From Planctomycetota bacterium (GTDB taxonomy: Bacteria > Planctomycetota > Planctomycetia > Pirellulales > Lacipirellulaceae): a DNA stretch of 64,000 nucleotides. A program made the position numbers and the translations under genes. The notes under the pieces were generated by a model that ran no database searches, had not been told where the DNA came from, and saw only the letters and a list, made by a program, of their open reading frames with translations. The first letter of the stretch is position 1. Each line of letters begins with the position of its first letter. Positions 42,397 through 51,497 of the stretch are shown here, piece after piece. The stretch spans positions 186,001-250,000 of the forward strand of contig JAJDEF010000012.1 in assembly GCA_029259945.1 (NCBI GenBank), given 5' to 3'.

Positions 42397-42717
42397 CTAG
42401 ACGGTTTGGGTAACGCCGAAGAAGATGCCGAATAGGTTGAGTGCGAACGCGGCGTAGTAGCGCCAGTGGGAGGTTCGCTCGGCGGGGTGCCATAGCCGAT
42501 GCTCAAAAATCACCCAGATCGAATAGAAGTTCAGCACTAAGAACGGCGTCCAAAACGCCATCAGTACAACGCCGATGACTGCTGCCCGCCATGCTCGCAC
42601 CACGGGTGGCGTCTCTTCGGGTTCTTCGGAGTAGGGCTCGTCGTAGGTGTCTTCGTCGTCGGCCCAGTCTTCGCCTAGCCAATCGTCGTCGTAATCGTCG
42701 GCATAGTCGTCATCCAT
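42397..42717 (-). CDS. Small membrane protein with acidic N-terminus
   Basis: I do not recognise the family. The 106-residue protein begins with about 38 residues made up mostly of Asp, Glu and Tyr (DDDYADDYDDDWLGEDWADD). Two membrane helices follow (about 46-72 and 86-105). The N-terminal acidic tail is probably cytoplasmic. It is upstream-adjacent to the zinc-ribbon membrane protein gene on the same strand, 49 bp apart, which suggests a common transcript. Confidence 0.7.
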   Translation of the reverse strand: MDDDYADDYDDDWLGEDWADDEDTYDEPYSEEPEETPPVVRAWRAAVIGVVLMAFWTPFLVLNFYSIWVIFEHRLWHPAERTSHWRYYAAFALNLFGIFFGVTQTV

Positions 42718-42766
42718 TCGAGAATCACCTTACGATAACCCCATTGCAGTCACAGAGGAACGCGAG

Positions 42767-43558
42767 CTAAACCGCTTCGGGCTCGATGGATTCGTAGTTT
42801 TTCGAGAGGGCAAACGCGATTACCACGGCAAGGAGAATGAAGAGAATGTCGTACCACTGAAACAACGAGAGCATCGAATGGACCTGAATTGTTTCGGTGA
42901 CGATCTCTTCGGTAGCACCACTATTTTCTGCAATGGCCGAACCATAATGATCAAAGATCAGCGCTTTGGCGGCAAAGATACCGGCCAACGCCATCGCTGA
43001 AGCGATTACGCCTGCCATCGTATTGGTATCTTCGCCATAGAATCGGCCCATGCCTAGGCCGGCCAACACTCCGACCACGATGGCCGGGTAACCTACCTCT
43101 ACGCCGATCCCGATCACAGCGGCAAGAGCGAACCAAACTGCAGCGCCGAGTATCGCTCCTAAAAAGCTGAATGCTCCGCCTCGTTTGAGTCGGTCGGTGG
43201 TGGTTCGTTTTTCGCCTTCTTCATACTTGGCTTCGCTGTCGGTTTCTCGGACGTCGCCTAATCGTTTGTCGAATCCACACGCGACACAAATAATGGCGTC
43301 GAGGGAAATCGGCTCGCCACACTTGTCGCAGCTAGTCGTGACAGCTTGCGTCAGGGTAGCCGACGCTTCGGTGGGCAACACATCGTCGATGAGGCCGCTG
43401 AGTTTATTTAAGTTTAGGCCCGACTCGGAGGCGGCTGAAACCAACTCGGGGATGTGCATCTTTGTGCCACAAGCCGTGCAGTCAGCCGTCTTGCCAGCCA
43501 ACGCATCTTTAACGCGATAGTTCTTCTCGCAAGAAGAACATGAGAACTCAATCGCCAT
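42767..43558 (-). CDS. Zinc-ribbon membrane protein
   Basis: A 263-residue protein. It opens with a zinc ribbon FSCSSCEKNYRVKDALAGKT...CTACGTK, containing four Cys in two CxxC pairs. A second ribbon CDKCGEPISLDAIICVACG lies at about 78-96. The C-terminal half contains four to five membrane helices. Zinc-ribbon plus membrane proteins of this shape are common in planctomycetes and their role is unknown. The frame reaches back to 43627, but ATG 43558 (MAIEFSCSSC) is the usual start. It precedes the small acidic membrane protein in the operon. Confidence 0.75.
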   Translation of the reverse strand: MAIEFSCSSCEKNYRVKDALAGKTADCTACGTKMHIPELVSAASESGLNLNKLSGLIDDVLPTEASATLTQAVTTSCDKCGEPISLDAIICVACGFDKRLGDVRETDSEAKYEEGEKRTTTDRLKRGGAFSFLGAILGAAVWFALAAVIGIGVEVGYPAIVVGVLAGLGMGRFYGEDTNTMAGVIASAMALAGIFAAKALIFDHYGSAIAENSGATEEIVTETIQVHSMLSLFQWYDILFILLAVVIAFALSKNYESIEPEAV

Positions 43559-43814
43559 GGGGACACACCGCAGAGAGAATTTGATAAATAGAAGTCGGTC
43601 GACTTCGCTTGACGTTGCTGGCCACACCCAATGTACCCCAGCGCTGGTTCAAGTACAATGTTTTTACTCTTGAATGATGGCTGAAATTCCTGCAGCAGGC
43701 GGAACTGAGAGGCTGCCGAAAGATGTGCTGGCAGGTTTTTTTATGTCCCTCGGTCGGAAAAGGCCGCTTTCTCTCCTATTTAGCAGTTCCGAGAGTCATT
43801 GTGAAAAAAAGGGG

Positions 43815-43966
43815 AGTGGGTCAGTTTGGCCGAAGGCCATATTCACCTTGAACACAAGTGAATACGGCTTTCAGCCGAAAATCGTGGAACACATTCAGAC
43901 CTGGGGCGATGCCCAGGCTACGGTGAAAATGGCCTTCGGCCAAAAAGCAAGGGTAACTGACCCACT
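43815..43966. repeat. Folded intergenic element with nested inverted repeats
   Basis: Within the 460-bp gap 43559-44021, 152 bp are bounded by AGTGGGTCAGT and its exact inverse ACTGACCCACT. Inside them TTGGCCGAAGGCCAT is mirrored by ATGGCCTTCGGCCAA. Two further local stems follow (CGGCTTTCAGCCG and CCTGGGGCGATGCCCAGG). The whole can fold as a cruciform or structured RNA. No gene occupies it; the 114-codon frame across it (43674-44015) is an artefact of the palindromes. The rest of the gap holds nothing recognisable. Confidence 0.8.
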
Positions 43967-44021
43967 ACCATACTTTTTTGGCGTTTTGAAATCGCTCCTA
44001 GAAAAGTTACAATAGAACGTT

Positions 44022-45185
44022 ATGACTTCGCCCAAATTTCGTCACTGTATATTGCTTGCCCTCGGTGTCGCTTCGATCCTGACGATGCCACACTTCGCCG
44101 TGGCCATTGAGCACATCTTGGCCAATGTTGACGGCCACTCGCGAAACCTTAGCGGCAACGTGCTTATCGAAGACTCTGCCGGCACGGTTTTGTTGGAAAC
44201 CGACGATGGGGCGATGTGGTTTCTCCATGCCAACACGATTCGCAATCGCACTAGCGATTCTGAATCACTGGTGCCACTCAACAAAAAGCAGCTCGCCGCT
44301 CGCCTACTGAAAGAGATGGGCCCTGGGTTTCAAGTCCATGAATCGAAGAACTACGTCGTGGTCCACAACACTACACGAAAGTACGCCCAGTGGTGTAGTT
44401 CGCTGCTAGAGCGTTTGCAGAAGGGTTTCGTTAGCTATTGGAAAAAACGGGGTTGCGACATTAGCGCACCCGATTCTCCTTTAGCTGTGTTGGTGTTTAG
44501 CGACAAGGCCTCCTATACTCGTCATGCTCAGGCAGAGCTTGGGGATGCCGTGGGAAATGCAATCGGTTACTACAGTTTTCAAACTAATCGCATCGTGATG
44601 TACGATCTGACCGGTTCTCAGGCACTGCGTCGGAAAAGTAGTCGTCGGGGGACACTTCACGACATCACTCAGCTGTTGTCGCAACCCGAAGCCGGGCCGC
44701 TGGTTGCCACGATTGTTCACGAAGCGACGCACCAAATTTCATTCAACTGCGGTCTGCAAACTCGCTTTAACTTTCCGCCCGTCTGGCTGAGTGAGGGCTT
44801 GGCAGTTTATTTTGAAACACCTGATCTGTCGAATCGTCGTGGCGCGGGCGGTATTGGTAAGGTTAATTATTCCCGCTTCGATCGATTCCGAAAAAGCGTG
44901 CGCACCGGCAACGAGTCGCGATTAAAAAGCATGATCGTGAACGACGACCTGTTTCGCAATTCGCGCACGGCGGTTGACGCCTATGCCGCCGCCTGGGCCT
45001 GGAACTATTTCCTTATCAAATGGCACACCCCCCAGTATGTGGCCTACCTCAAAACGCTAGCCGACAAACCGCGATTGATTGTCGAAGACGAAGAAGCCCG
45101 CCTAGCCGATTTCCGCAGACACTTTGGCGATAACCTGACCGAGCTTGAACAAGAATTCTATCGCCGTATGTCGAGGCTCGACTAA
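44022..45185 (+). CDS. DUF1570 protein, putative secreted metallopeptidase
   Basis: A 387-residue exported protein with signal peptide CILLALGVASILTMPHFAVA. The core carries IVHEATHQISFNCGL (about 232-246), an HExxH zinc site, followed by WLSEGLAVYFETPD with a Glu at the spacing of gluzincin-type peptidases. This combination defines DUF1570, numerous in planctomycetes and predicted to be metallopeptidases. An N-terminal region (about 30-100) without known fold precedes it. It starts 56 bp downstream of a folded repeat element and is a lone gene. Confidence 0.88.
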   Translation: MTSPKFRHCILLALGVASILTMPHFAVAIEHILANVDGHSRNLSGNVLIEDSAGTVLLETDDGAMWFLHANTIRNRTSDSESLVPLNKKQLAARLLKEMGPGFQVHESKNYVVVHNTTRKYAQWCSSLLERLQKGFVSYWKKRGCDISAPDSPLAVLVFSDKASYTRHAQAELGDAVGNAIGYYSFQTNRIVMYDLTGSQALRRKSSRRGTLHDITQLLSQPEAGPLVATIVHEATHQISFNCGLQTRFNFPPVWLSEGLAVYFETPDLSNRRGAGGIGKVNYSRFDRFRKSVRTGNESRLKSMIVNDDLFRNSRTAVDAYAAAWAWNYFLIKWHTPQYVAYLKTLADKPRLIVEDEEARLADFRRHFGDNLTELEQEFYRRMSRLD

Positions 45186-45484
45186 TCTTAAATTTTGCTT
45201 AGGCACTCTGACGGACAACCGTCATAACCCCAATGTTCGCTCTCGGTACTTTCTGCCGAGCTTCGCCAGCTTGACATGAGCGCCTCCTGCTGAGTAGGGT
45301 AAAACAGAGGGTTTGGCTCCCTCTAAGCCATTACACACGACGAACTTTCTGGCTTTTTAGGCGCTCACCAGCGTCCCGTTTTCGGGCCTGCGTTGTTCCC
45401 ACTGCATACAATACAGAGCGCGATTAGGGCAGGCGCGACTCGCTCCATCAAAAAACGCTTGCGGCAAGAAGAGGAACTGAGGCC
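45186..45484. other. Intergenic region upstream of the secreted helical-repeat protein
   Basis: About 300 bp that must contain the promoter of the gene at 45485. TTGACA at 45271-45276 with TAGGGT at 45295-45300 is a moderate candidate (18-bp spacer). It would give a leader of about 180 nt, in which short stems such as GAGGG-loop-CCCTC (near 45312-45328) and others are possible. No known riboswitch was recognised. Confidence 0.35.
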
Positions 45485-46765
45485 ATGTTTGCATCTAGCA
45501 ATCGTAAAATATCGTTGAACCGTTGCGGTCTAGTCACATGCATAATTTTTGCGACTGCCTCTTTGGCAAATGCGCAAGACTATCAACAGATCGAACCGAC
45601 AGTGACCGGCGGGGCCGCAAAGCAGCTTCGAGCCGCAGCCACCTCGGCTCTGCGTGACGCAACCAACTACCAAGCCAAGAAACAATCGGTTCAGCAATAT
45701 TTCACGCAAGTTTATTTTCCGGGGATGACCAATGTTGCCCCTGCTTCGTTGGGACTTCTAGAAAAAAAACGAGAGGTTCTCTTGCGTACCCTCCGCAGTA
45801 GCAAAGTGCCTGCTGCTCAAAAGCAGATTACGGAACTGACCTTTAAGGCGATGCACCGCATTGCTCGCGGCAACTACCATCCGGCGGTTCGTTACAACGC
45901 TGTTTTGATCCTTGGCGATCTGGATCGAAAGGTGGCAGGTTCGGGTTCCGGCGCTACCCCTCCGGTGCCACTTGCGGATGCCACCCAATCGCTGCTTGAA
46001 ATACTAGGGAGTGATCGCTTCGAGGGCGTCCCAGTTCCCGCTTCGCTAAAACTTGGTGCTTTGGTAGGACTTGAGCGACATGCTCGCTTTGGTATCGATC
46101 AAGAGGATGCCGAAAAACTGACCCGACTTGCCTTGAACCTCGTCGCCCAAGAAAAACCCTTCGAAGACGTCACGCTCGAGGTGCATCACTGGATGAAATG
46201 CCAAGCGGCTGGCGTTCTGACTCGTCTTTACGTGAAGAACATTACGCCCGAAGTTCATCGTGCGCTGACTACGATGATTAATGACCAAAGCATGAGCATT
46301 GAGGACCGCTGCTGTGTTGCAAATTTGCTCGCTCGCGTTGACTACCAAGGCGTTGGCGGGATTGATGGCTCGGCCACTGTTGCGGCTTTGGGAAACCTGA
46401 TGAAACAGATTGCAAAAGAAGAAGCGAAGTTTGCCCGCGAATACGAAGAAACGAAAATTGGTCGAAGGGGGGGCCGATCTGGGCGTTCTCTGGTCGAACC
46501 GAGTTATCAGCGTGCTCGCCTTGCTTTACGGCTACGTTCGATTGCCCTGGGAGCAAGGTCTCTGACCAAAGGATTGTCGGGCCAAGGCAAAGAACAGCTT
46601 AACCGTCTTGTTGCGTCGCTGGCTCCCGTCATGGCGATTGCCCAGGAGAAGGATAGCGTCGACCTTAAAGTCACCAGGGCGGTGAGAAAACTTGAGAACG
46701 CAGTCAACGCCGAGGTCGACAGTTGGAAAAAAGACGGCGACGCGGAAGACGCCGATTTCTCGTAA
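45485..46765 (+). CDS. Secreted helical-repeat (HEAT-like) protein
   Basis: A 426-residue exported protein. After a signal peptide (VTCIIFATASLANAQ) it is almost entirely alpha-helical, with helix pairs such as AVRYNAVLILGDLDRKV and IEDRCCVANLLARVD. These suggest HEAT-type repeats. A basic Arg/Gly patch (KIGRRGGRSGRS) sits at about 330-341. I cannot name a family. It is probably a periplasmic scaffold or adaptor. The next gene runs in the opposite direction, ending 54 bp from it. Confidence 0.72.
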   Translation: MFASSNRKISLNRCGLVTCIIFATASLANAQDYQQIEPTVTGGAAKQLRAAATSALRDATNYQAKKQSVQQYFTQVYFPGMTNVAPASLGLLEKKREVLLRTLRSSKVPAAQKQITELTFKAMHRIARGNYHPAVRYNAVLILGDLDRKVAGSGSGATPPVPLADATQSLLEILGSDRFEGVPVPASLKLGALVGLERHARFGIDQEDAEKLTRLALNLVAQEKPFEDVTLEVHHWMKCQAAGVLTRLYVKNITPEVHRALTTMINDQSMSIEDRCCVANLLARVDYQGVGGIDGSATVAALGNLMKQIAKEEAKFAREYEETKIGRRGGRSGRSLVEPSYQRARLALRLRSIALGARSLTKGLSGQGKEQLNRLVASLAPVMAIAQEKDSVDLKVTRAVRKLENAVNAEVDSWKKDGDAEDADFS

Positions 46766-46819
46766 CCCGGACCGATTCGCCGGAGCTGCGCGAACTTGTT
46801 TCGACCTATCTTTTCTTTC

Positions 46820-47380
46820 TTACGACTGCAGTCGGGCCAATCGAGGTGAAGCGACCCGAGCTATTGCCAAGCAACCGAGTAGCACCGTTAGAAAAAACAG
46901 GTCGCCCGCCAGCATTGCTCGATAGAAGGGCACGCCCGCTGCGTAGCACGCTGCCAGCCCGGCAAGCGAAGGTTCGTAGGTCGACTTAAAAGCCCAGACC
47001 GCAAAGTTGGTCACGGCAAAAAAAGCCGTCGCTGGTACCACGCCACACATGGCCCAGCACATTGCGTTTTTCAGGCCCTCGGTCTTTCGAGCGAGTCGGC
47101 CTAGCAGCAGGGGAATGATCATCATCGCATGGACGCTAAGGAGCACCGCCCAATTGTCGTGAGCGGGTAGCAAAATATCCGAAACTGCCAACACACCCAC
47201 CGGCAACAAAAAAGCGGCGAGGTTTTGCCGAAAGTAATATCCACCGAATGCCGTGACAGCCACCAAGGGGGTAAAGTTCCAAGTGGGCTGGGCCCAACGG
47301 CCCAAGACGCCGATGGCGAGCAAGAGTGCAAAAACAGCCAGTTCACGTAAGGTATCTCGGTTCACTTTATCGACCCTCAT
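46820..47380 (-). CDS. DUF6580-family membrane protein
   Basis: A 186-residue protein with five to six hydrophobic helices and the conserved early segment WNFTPLVAVTAFGGYYF plus FLLPVGVLAVSDILLP. DUF6580 proteins resemble substrate-binding (S) components of ECF-type vitamin transporters in size and hydrophobicity. Their substrate is not established. ATG 47380 is used; the frame upstream to 47416 lies in the intergenic gap. It follows the DUF4430 gene 37 bp downstream on the same strand, so they form an operon. Confidence 0.82.
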   Translation of the reverse strand: MRVDKVNRDTLRELAVFALLLAIGVLGRWAQPTWNFTPLVAVTAFGGYYFRQNLAAFLLPVGVLAVSDILLPAHDNWAVLLSVHAMMIIPLLLGRLARKTEGLKNAMCWAMCGVVPATAFFAVTNFAVWAFKSTYEPSLAGLAACYAAGVPFYRAMLAGDLFFLTVLLGCLAIARVASPRLARLQS

Positions 47381-47417
47381 AGGATAATTTTCATTTCTGT
47401 CCCGTGACGGTACCATC

Positions 47418-47936
47418 TTACTCCTTTATCGCAAAGCCCCACAAGACTTGGTCTCCGGGCTCCAGCGGGCTGATGCAGAAGCTCATTTTGCCGTGCTTGC
47501 CATTCACCCGATAGAGCCAATTTCGGCCGCCGGCCCCCTGATTCTTCAGGCCCTCGATCGAAGCTAATAACCCCTTCTCGCCTTGGCCTTGCTGAGAAAA
47601 AGTGATTCCTGGCCGATAATCGGCAGCTAGCTGCATCAGATGCTCGATGGTCAGGCCTTTGCGCCACGGCAAGGCGGCAAACTGCTTAGTTGCTCCATTG
47701 CCAAAATCGATGGTGAGCCCGACGGTTTCGCCGACCGCTTGGGGCGAGGGGGTCCAGGCAGTCGTCGCGGGTTCGCCTCGTTCCTGGGTCGCCTTGCTTT
47801 CAGATTCCTGCCGCCCAAGCCAGGCAGCTACCACCAACACCACAAACAGCAACGCGGGAAACGCCCAGCCACCCCTCGACTTTTTTTCGTCGTTTGGCTG
47901 GGCAATCCTGGCTGTGTTTTCGTGGCCATCTTTCAT
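47418..47936 (-). CDS. DUF4430-domain protein, membrane-anchored
   Basis: A 172-residue protein: one N-terminal membrane helix (about 24-42, WAFPALLFVVLVVAAWLG) then a DUF4430 domain at about 90-170. Recognisable parts are LPWRKGLTIEHLMQLAADY and NWLYRVNGKHG, ending in LEPGDQVLWGF. DUF4430 is related to the C-terminal domain of eukaryotic cobalamin-binding transcobalamin and intrinsic factor. Its pairing with a DUF6580 membrane protein suggests capture and uptake of a small ligand, perhaps a corrinoid. This is inference. ATG 47936 gives the proper N-terminus. Confidence 0.82.
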   Translation of the reverse strand: MKDGHENTARIAQPNDEKKSRGGWAFPALLFVVLVVAAWLGRQESESKATQERGEPATTAWTPSPQAVGETVGLTIDFGNGATKQFAALPWRKGLTIEHLMQLAADYRPGITFSQQGQGEKGLLASIEGLKNQGAGGRNWLYRVNGKHGKMSFCISPLEPGDQVLWGFAIKE

Positions 47937-48028
47937 AGAATGCACGATACTGTTTCTGTGAGCCACGGGCCAGTGTCTGCTGAGCCCGCCGAAAACGAAC
48001 CTAATCAAACCATTGCGAGCGGTTTCTG

Positions 48029-50170
48029 ATGCCTGACAATCCTTCTATGATCTCGCTCGAATTTCCCGCTGACGATATTGCGGTCCTCACGTTCGACGAC
48101 CCGAATAAAAGCGTCAATATTCTCTCCCAGTCGGTGCTCGACGACCTCGACCGTCGTCTTTGTGAGTTGGAAACTCGTAAAGATCTTGTGGGGCTCATTC
48201 TGCGTTCCAACAAACCTAACAACTTTTTCGCCGGTGCGGATATTCGCGAATTTGTCGAAAACATTGACCACTCGGACGACAAAATCATCGCCATGAGTCG
48301 GCGAGGCCACGCGATCTTTGGTCGGCTGTCGAAGTGCCCTTTCGTCACGGTCGCGGCCATTCGTGGAATCTGTGTCGGTGGCGGTGCGGAGCTGGCGATC
48401 TGGTGCGATCGCCGCATCATGGCCCGCGACCCGAAAACTAGCTACTCGTTTCCCGAAGTCAAGCTCGGCATTCTACCCGGCTGGGGTGGTACCGCCCGTT
48501 TCCCGCGTGTTGTGGGTTTGGGCAATGCGGTCGAGGTGATTAGTAGTGGCGACCCGGTGGATGCCGACGCCGCTTTGGCGATGGGCCTCGCAGAGATTGC
48601 TCCCGCCGACCGACTTTTTGAAGCGGCCCTGGCATTGGTTCGATCGGAACAACAAGCGAAACAGTATCTCAACGACCGCGAACGATGGTCAGGCCCCATT
48701 GCCATTAGCGATACCGAACTCGGATTCCTCGGTGCGACGGCAAATGCTTTTATCCAGGGTCAGACCAAAGGGCATTATCCGGCCCCCTTGGCTGCGCTGG
48801 AGGTCATGCTCGGTGCTGCAGGCACCGACATCGAAACGGCGCTGCAGATGGAGTCGGAAGCGTTCGCTCAGCTGTTTGGTTCGCCCGTGAATCGAGCGCT
48901 GCTGAATGTCTTTTTTCTGAGTGATCGGAACAAGAAAATTTCGGGGCCTAAGGGAGTCACACCCCGAGAAATCAAATCGGCCACTGTCATGGGGGCCGGC
49001 ATCATGGGGCAGGGCATCGCAGCGGCAAATGTGAAACGCCGCATTCCCGTGACTCTAGGCGACATCACCGCCGAATCGGTCGCTCGCGGGGTGCAGGGCA
49101 TTCTCTCTGAGGTGAGTTTCAACAAGAAAACACGCGGCCCCGATGCAAAAAAGGCGCTCGATTATATCCCGTTGATCAACGGCTCGACCAGCGACGAGGA
49201 GCTTGCGGTTTCGGACATTGTGGTCGAGGCCATTTATGAAAATTCGGACGCCAAGCGACAACTCTATGAGCGACTTGAACCGAAACTCGTCGAAAACGCG
49301 GTACTTTGCTCGAATACGTCGACCATACCGATCTCGGATTTAGCCGAGGGGCTCAAGCATCCCGAGCGATTTTGTGGTTTGCACTTTTTCAACCCGGTGC
49401 GTCGCATGCCGTTGGTCGAAGTCATTCGAGGCCGACAAACTAGCGACGAAACCGTCGCCACGGCTGTTGCCTACGCCAAGCGAATTGGCAAGTCGCCGAT
49501 TGTGGTGAACGATGGCCCAGGGTTTGTTGTCAATCGGGTTCTGATGCCCTACATGAACGAAGCGCTGCTGCTTTTAGAAGAGGGGGCCTCGATCAAAGCG
49601 GTGGATCGAGCCGCCACGCGCTTTGGTATGCCGATGGGTCCGATCACGCTTTACGACACCGTGGGACTTGATATTGGACTGCACGCCGGTGGCGTCCTGC
49701 AGCGGGCCTTCCCCGATCGGGTGCTGCCTACCAAAATCCTGCCTGCTATGCTCGAAGCCGATCGCTTGGGCAACAAGAATGGCAAGGGGTTTTTTGACTA
49801 CGTCACCGATCGAAAAGGCCGTCAGAAACCAGCGCCGAGCGACGAGGTTCAGCAAATTATCGGCAAACTTCAGTCGGGCGATTCTTCGGCGGATGTCGAC
49901 CTGGTTGAACGTCTCTTCCTGCCCATGCTGCTCGAGGCAACCCGCCTTTTGGAAGACAAAATCGTCGACGACCCGCGTGATGTCGACTTGGGCTTGATCT
50001 ACGGCATCGGCTTCCCGCCTTTCAAAGGGGGGCTATTTTTCTGGGCAGACACCCTCGGTGCCGCCAAGATCGTTGAGCAACTCAAACCCTACGCCGAACT
50101 GGGCAAGCGGTATGAACCGACCGACTTGCTCTTGGAATACGCCAAAACGAACCGCAAATTTTACCACTGA
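48029..50170 (+). CDS. fadJ: Fatty acid oxidation complex: enoyl-CoA hydratase / 3-hydroxyacyl-CoA dehydrogenase
   Basis: A 713-residue bifunctional enzyme. The N-terminal crotonase domain (about 1-190) has the oxyanion-hole segments NNFFAGADIREF and GGGAELAIWCDRR and a catalytic Glu in FPEVKLGILPGWGGT. The NAD-binding dehydrogenase domain starts at about 315 (ATVMGAGIMGQGIAAANV), with the C-terminal helical domain repeated at 495-700. It hydrates enoyl-CoA and oxidises 3-hydroxyacyl-CoA in beta-oxidation. It lies 30 bp upstream of the thiolase gene, forming the standard fadJ-fadI or fadB-fadA pair. Confidence 0.95.
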   Translation: MPDNPSMISLEFPADDIAVLTFDDPNKSVNILSQSVLDDLDRRLCELETRKDLVGLILRSNKPNNFFAGADIREFVENIDHSDDKIIAMSRRGHAIFGRLSKCPFVTVAAIRGICVGGGAELAIWCDRRIMARDPKTSYSFPEVKLGILPGWGGTARFPRVVGLGNAVEVISSGDPVDADAALAMGLAEIAPADRLFEAALALVRSEQQAKQYLNDRERWSGPIAISDTELGFLGATANAFIQGQTKGHYPAPLAALEVMLGAAGTDIETALQMESEAFAQLFGSPVNRALLNVFFLSDRNKKISGPKGVTPREIKSATVMGAGIMGQGIAAANVKRRIPVTLGDITAESVARGVQGILSEVSFNKKTRGPDAKKALDYIPLINGSTSDEELAVSDIVVEAIYENSDAKRQLYERLEPKLVENAVLCSNTSTIPISDLAEGLKHPERFCGLHFFNPVRRMPLVEVIRGRQTSDETVATAVAYAKRIGKSPIVVNDGPGFVVNRVLMPYMNEALLLLEEGASIKAVDRAATRFGMPMGPITLYDTVGLDIGLHAGGVLQRAFPDRVLPTKILPAMLEADRLGNKNGKGFFDYVTDRKGRQKPAPSDEVQQIIGKLQSGDSSADVDLVERLFLPMLLEATRLLEDKIVDDPRDVDLGLIYGIGFPPFKGGLFFWADTLGAAKIVEQLKPYAELGKRYEPTDLLLEYAKTNRKFYH

Positions 50171-50200
50171 TACGCCAACCACCCTTGTCGGACAACTACC

Positions 50201-51358
50201 ATGAATGCTGTTGTTGTTGATTGCTGTCGGACCCCTATCGGACGATCTAATGCCGAAAAAGGCATCTATCGCGACGTTCGTTCCGACGATTTGGCGGCGA
50301 ACGTTATCCAAGGGCTTCTCGAACGCACCGGAATCGATCCTGCTGAAATCCAAGATGTGGTTCTCGGCAATACGCAGCAACAAAAAGAGCAGGGTTTTAA
50401 TGTGGCTAGGATTGTCTCGCTACTTGCTGGCCTGCCTGCTACTACGGCCGGGGCTACGATCAACCGCCTTTGCGGCAGTAGTCTTCAGGCACTGAACCAA
50501 GCGAGCCACTCGATTGTGGCTGGAGGCGAAGATGTGCAAATCGTTGGCGGACTCGAGCACATGCACCACATTCCCATGGACGCCGGCGTCGACTTTAATC
50601 CCAAGCTTTTTCATGTTACCAGCAAGGGTGCGCTGCACATGGGATTCACGGCCGAGTTTTTGGCCCAGTCGCAAGGCATTAGTCGTGAAGCGCAGGATCA
50701 GTTCGCGCTAAACAGTCATCAAAAAGCGGCAACCGCCACCGAGGCAGGGGCTTTTGGTGACGAGATTATCCCCACCTGGGGACACGACGAAGCGGGTGAC
50801 CGCATGCTGGTCACCGCCGATCAATGCATTCGCTCCGACAGCAGTTTAGAAGCACTCGGCGCACTTCGCCCTGCCTTCATGCCTGGCATGGGCACGGTGA
50901 CCGCCGGCAATAGCTCGCCGCTCAACGATGGGGCTGCGGCGCTGCTCATGATGAGCGAAGAAAAAGCAAAGTCGCTTGGCCTCAAACCAATGGTACGCAT
51001 ACGAGCCACCGCCGTCGCTGGGGTTGACCCCTCGGTGATGGGCACTGGCCCAGTTCCCGCCACAAAGAAAGCGCTCAAGCGCGCCGGGGTTGAGCTTGCT
51101 GACATCGACCTGATTGAGCTCAACGAAGCATTCGCCTCGCAGTCGTTGGCCTGCATCCAGATGCTCGGACTCGATGAAGCCAGGGTGAATGTCCGAGGCG
51201 GCTCGATCGCCATCGGTCACCCGCTCGGGGCAAGCGGGGCAAGAATCTCGACGACGCTGATCCACGCGATGCTGGCCTCAGATGCCAATTTGGGCCTAGC
51301 CACCATGTGTATCGGCATCGGGCAAGGCATCGCCACGGTCTTCGAGCGCTGTTCGTAG
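50201..51358 (+). CDS. fadA: Acetyl-CoA C-acyltransferase (3-ketoacyl-CoA thiolase)
   Basis: A 385-residue thiolase. Cys91 in NRLCGSSLQAL is the acyl-accepting residue. The His of GGSIAIGHPLGASGAR and the second Cys of MCIGIGQG form the rest of the active site, and NEAFASQ supplies another conserved motif. It cleaves 3-ketoacyl-CoA to acetyl-CoA plus a shortened acyl-CoA, completing the beta-oxidation cycle started by the upstream FadJ-type enzyme. The gene starts 30 bp after fadJ on the same strand. Length is typical (~390). Confidence 0.95.
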   Translation: MNAVVVDCCRTPIGRSNAEKGIYRDVRSDDLAANVIQGLLERTGIDPAEIQDVVLGNTQQQKEQGFNVARIVSLLAGLPATTAGATINRLCGSSLQALNQASHSIVAGGEDVQIVGGLEHMHHIPMDAGVDFNPKLFHVTSKGALHMGFTAEFLAQSQGISREAQDQFALNSHQKAATATEAGAFGDEIIPTWGHDEAGDRMLVTADQCIRSDSSLEALGALRPAFMPGMGTVTAGNSSPLNDGAAALLMMSEEKAKSLGLKPMVRIRATAVAGVDPSVMGTGPVPATKKALKRAGVELADIDLIELNEAFASQSLACIQMLGLDEARVNVRGGSIAIGHPLGASGARISTTLIHAMLASDANLGLATMCIGIGQGIATVFERCS

Positions 51359-51467
51359 AAGGCAGCCTTCATGCCCAATACCCTACTAAACCTATGGGAA
51401 TTAACAGCTTACTGCGATTAAGCTGCTGCCCCGGCTTACCCTACCTGTTTATTTTTTCGCAAATTCT

Positions 51468-51497
51468 TTGACATACTCGACACTTTGCAACTATTAT
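51468..51497 (+). promoter_or_regulatory. Strong sigma70-type promoter of the PEP-CTERM gene
   Basis: TTGACA (51468-51473) and TATTAT (51492-51497) with an 18-bp spacer match the housekeeping consensus at six and five positions. Transcription from here would give a leader of about 215 nt before the ATG at 51720. Confidence 0.65.

Noticed and set aside
43674-44015. 113-codon plus-strand frame before the DUF1570 gene
   Set aside because: It runs through the nested inverted repeats of 43815-43966 and owes its length to palindromic sequence.
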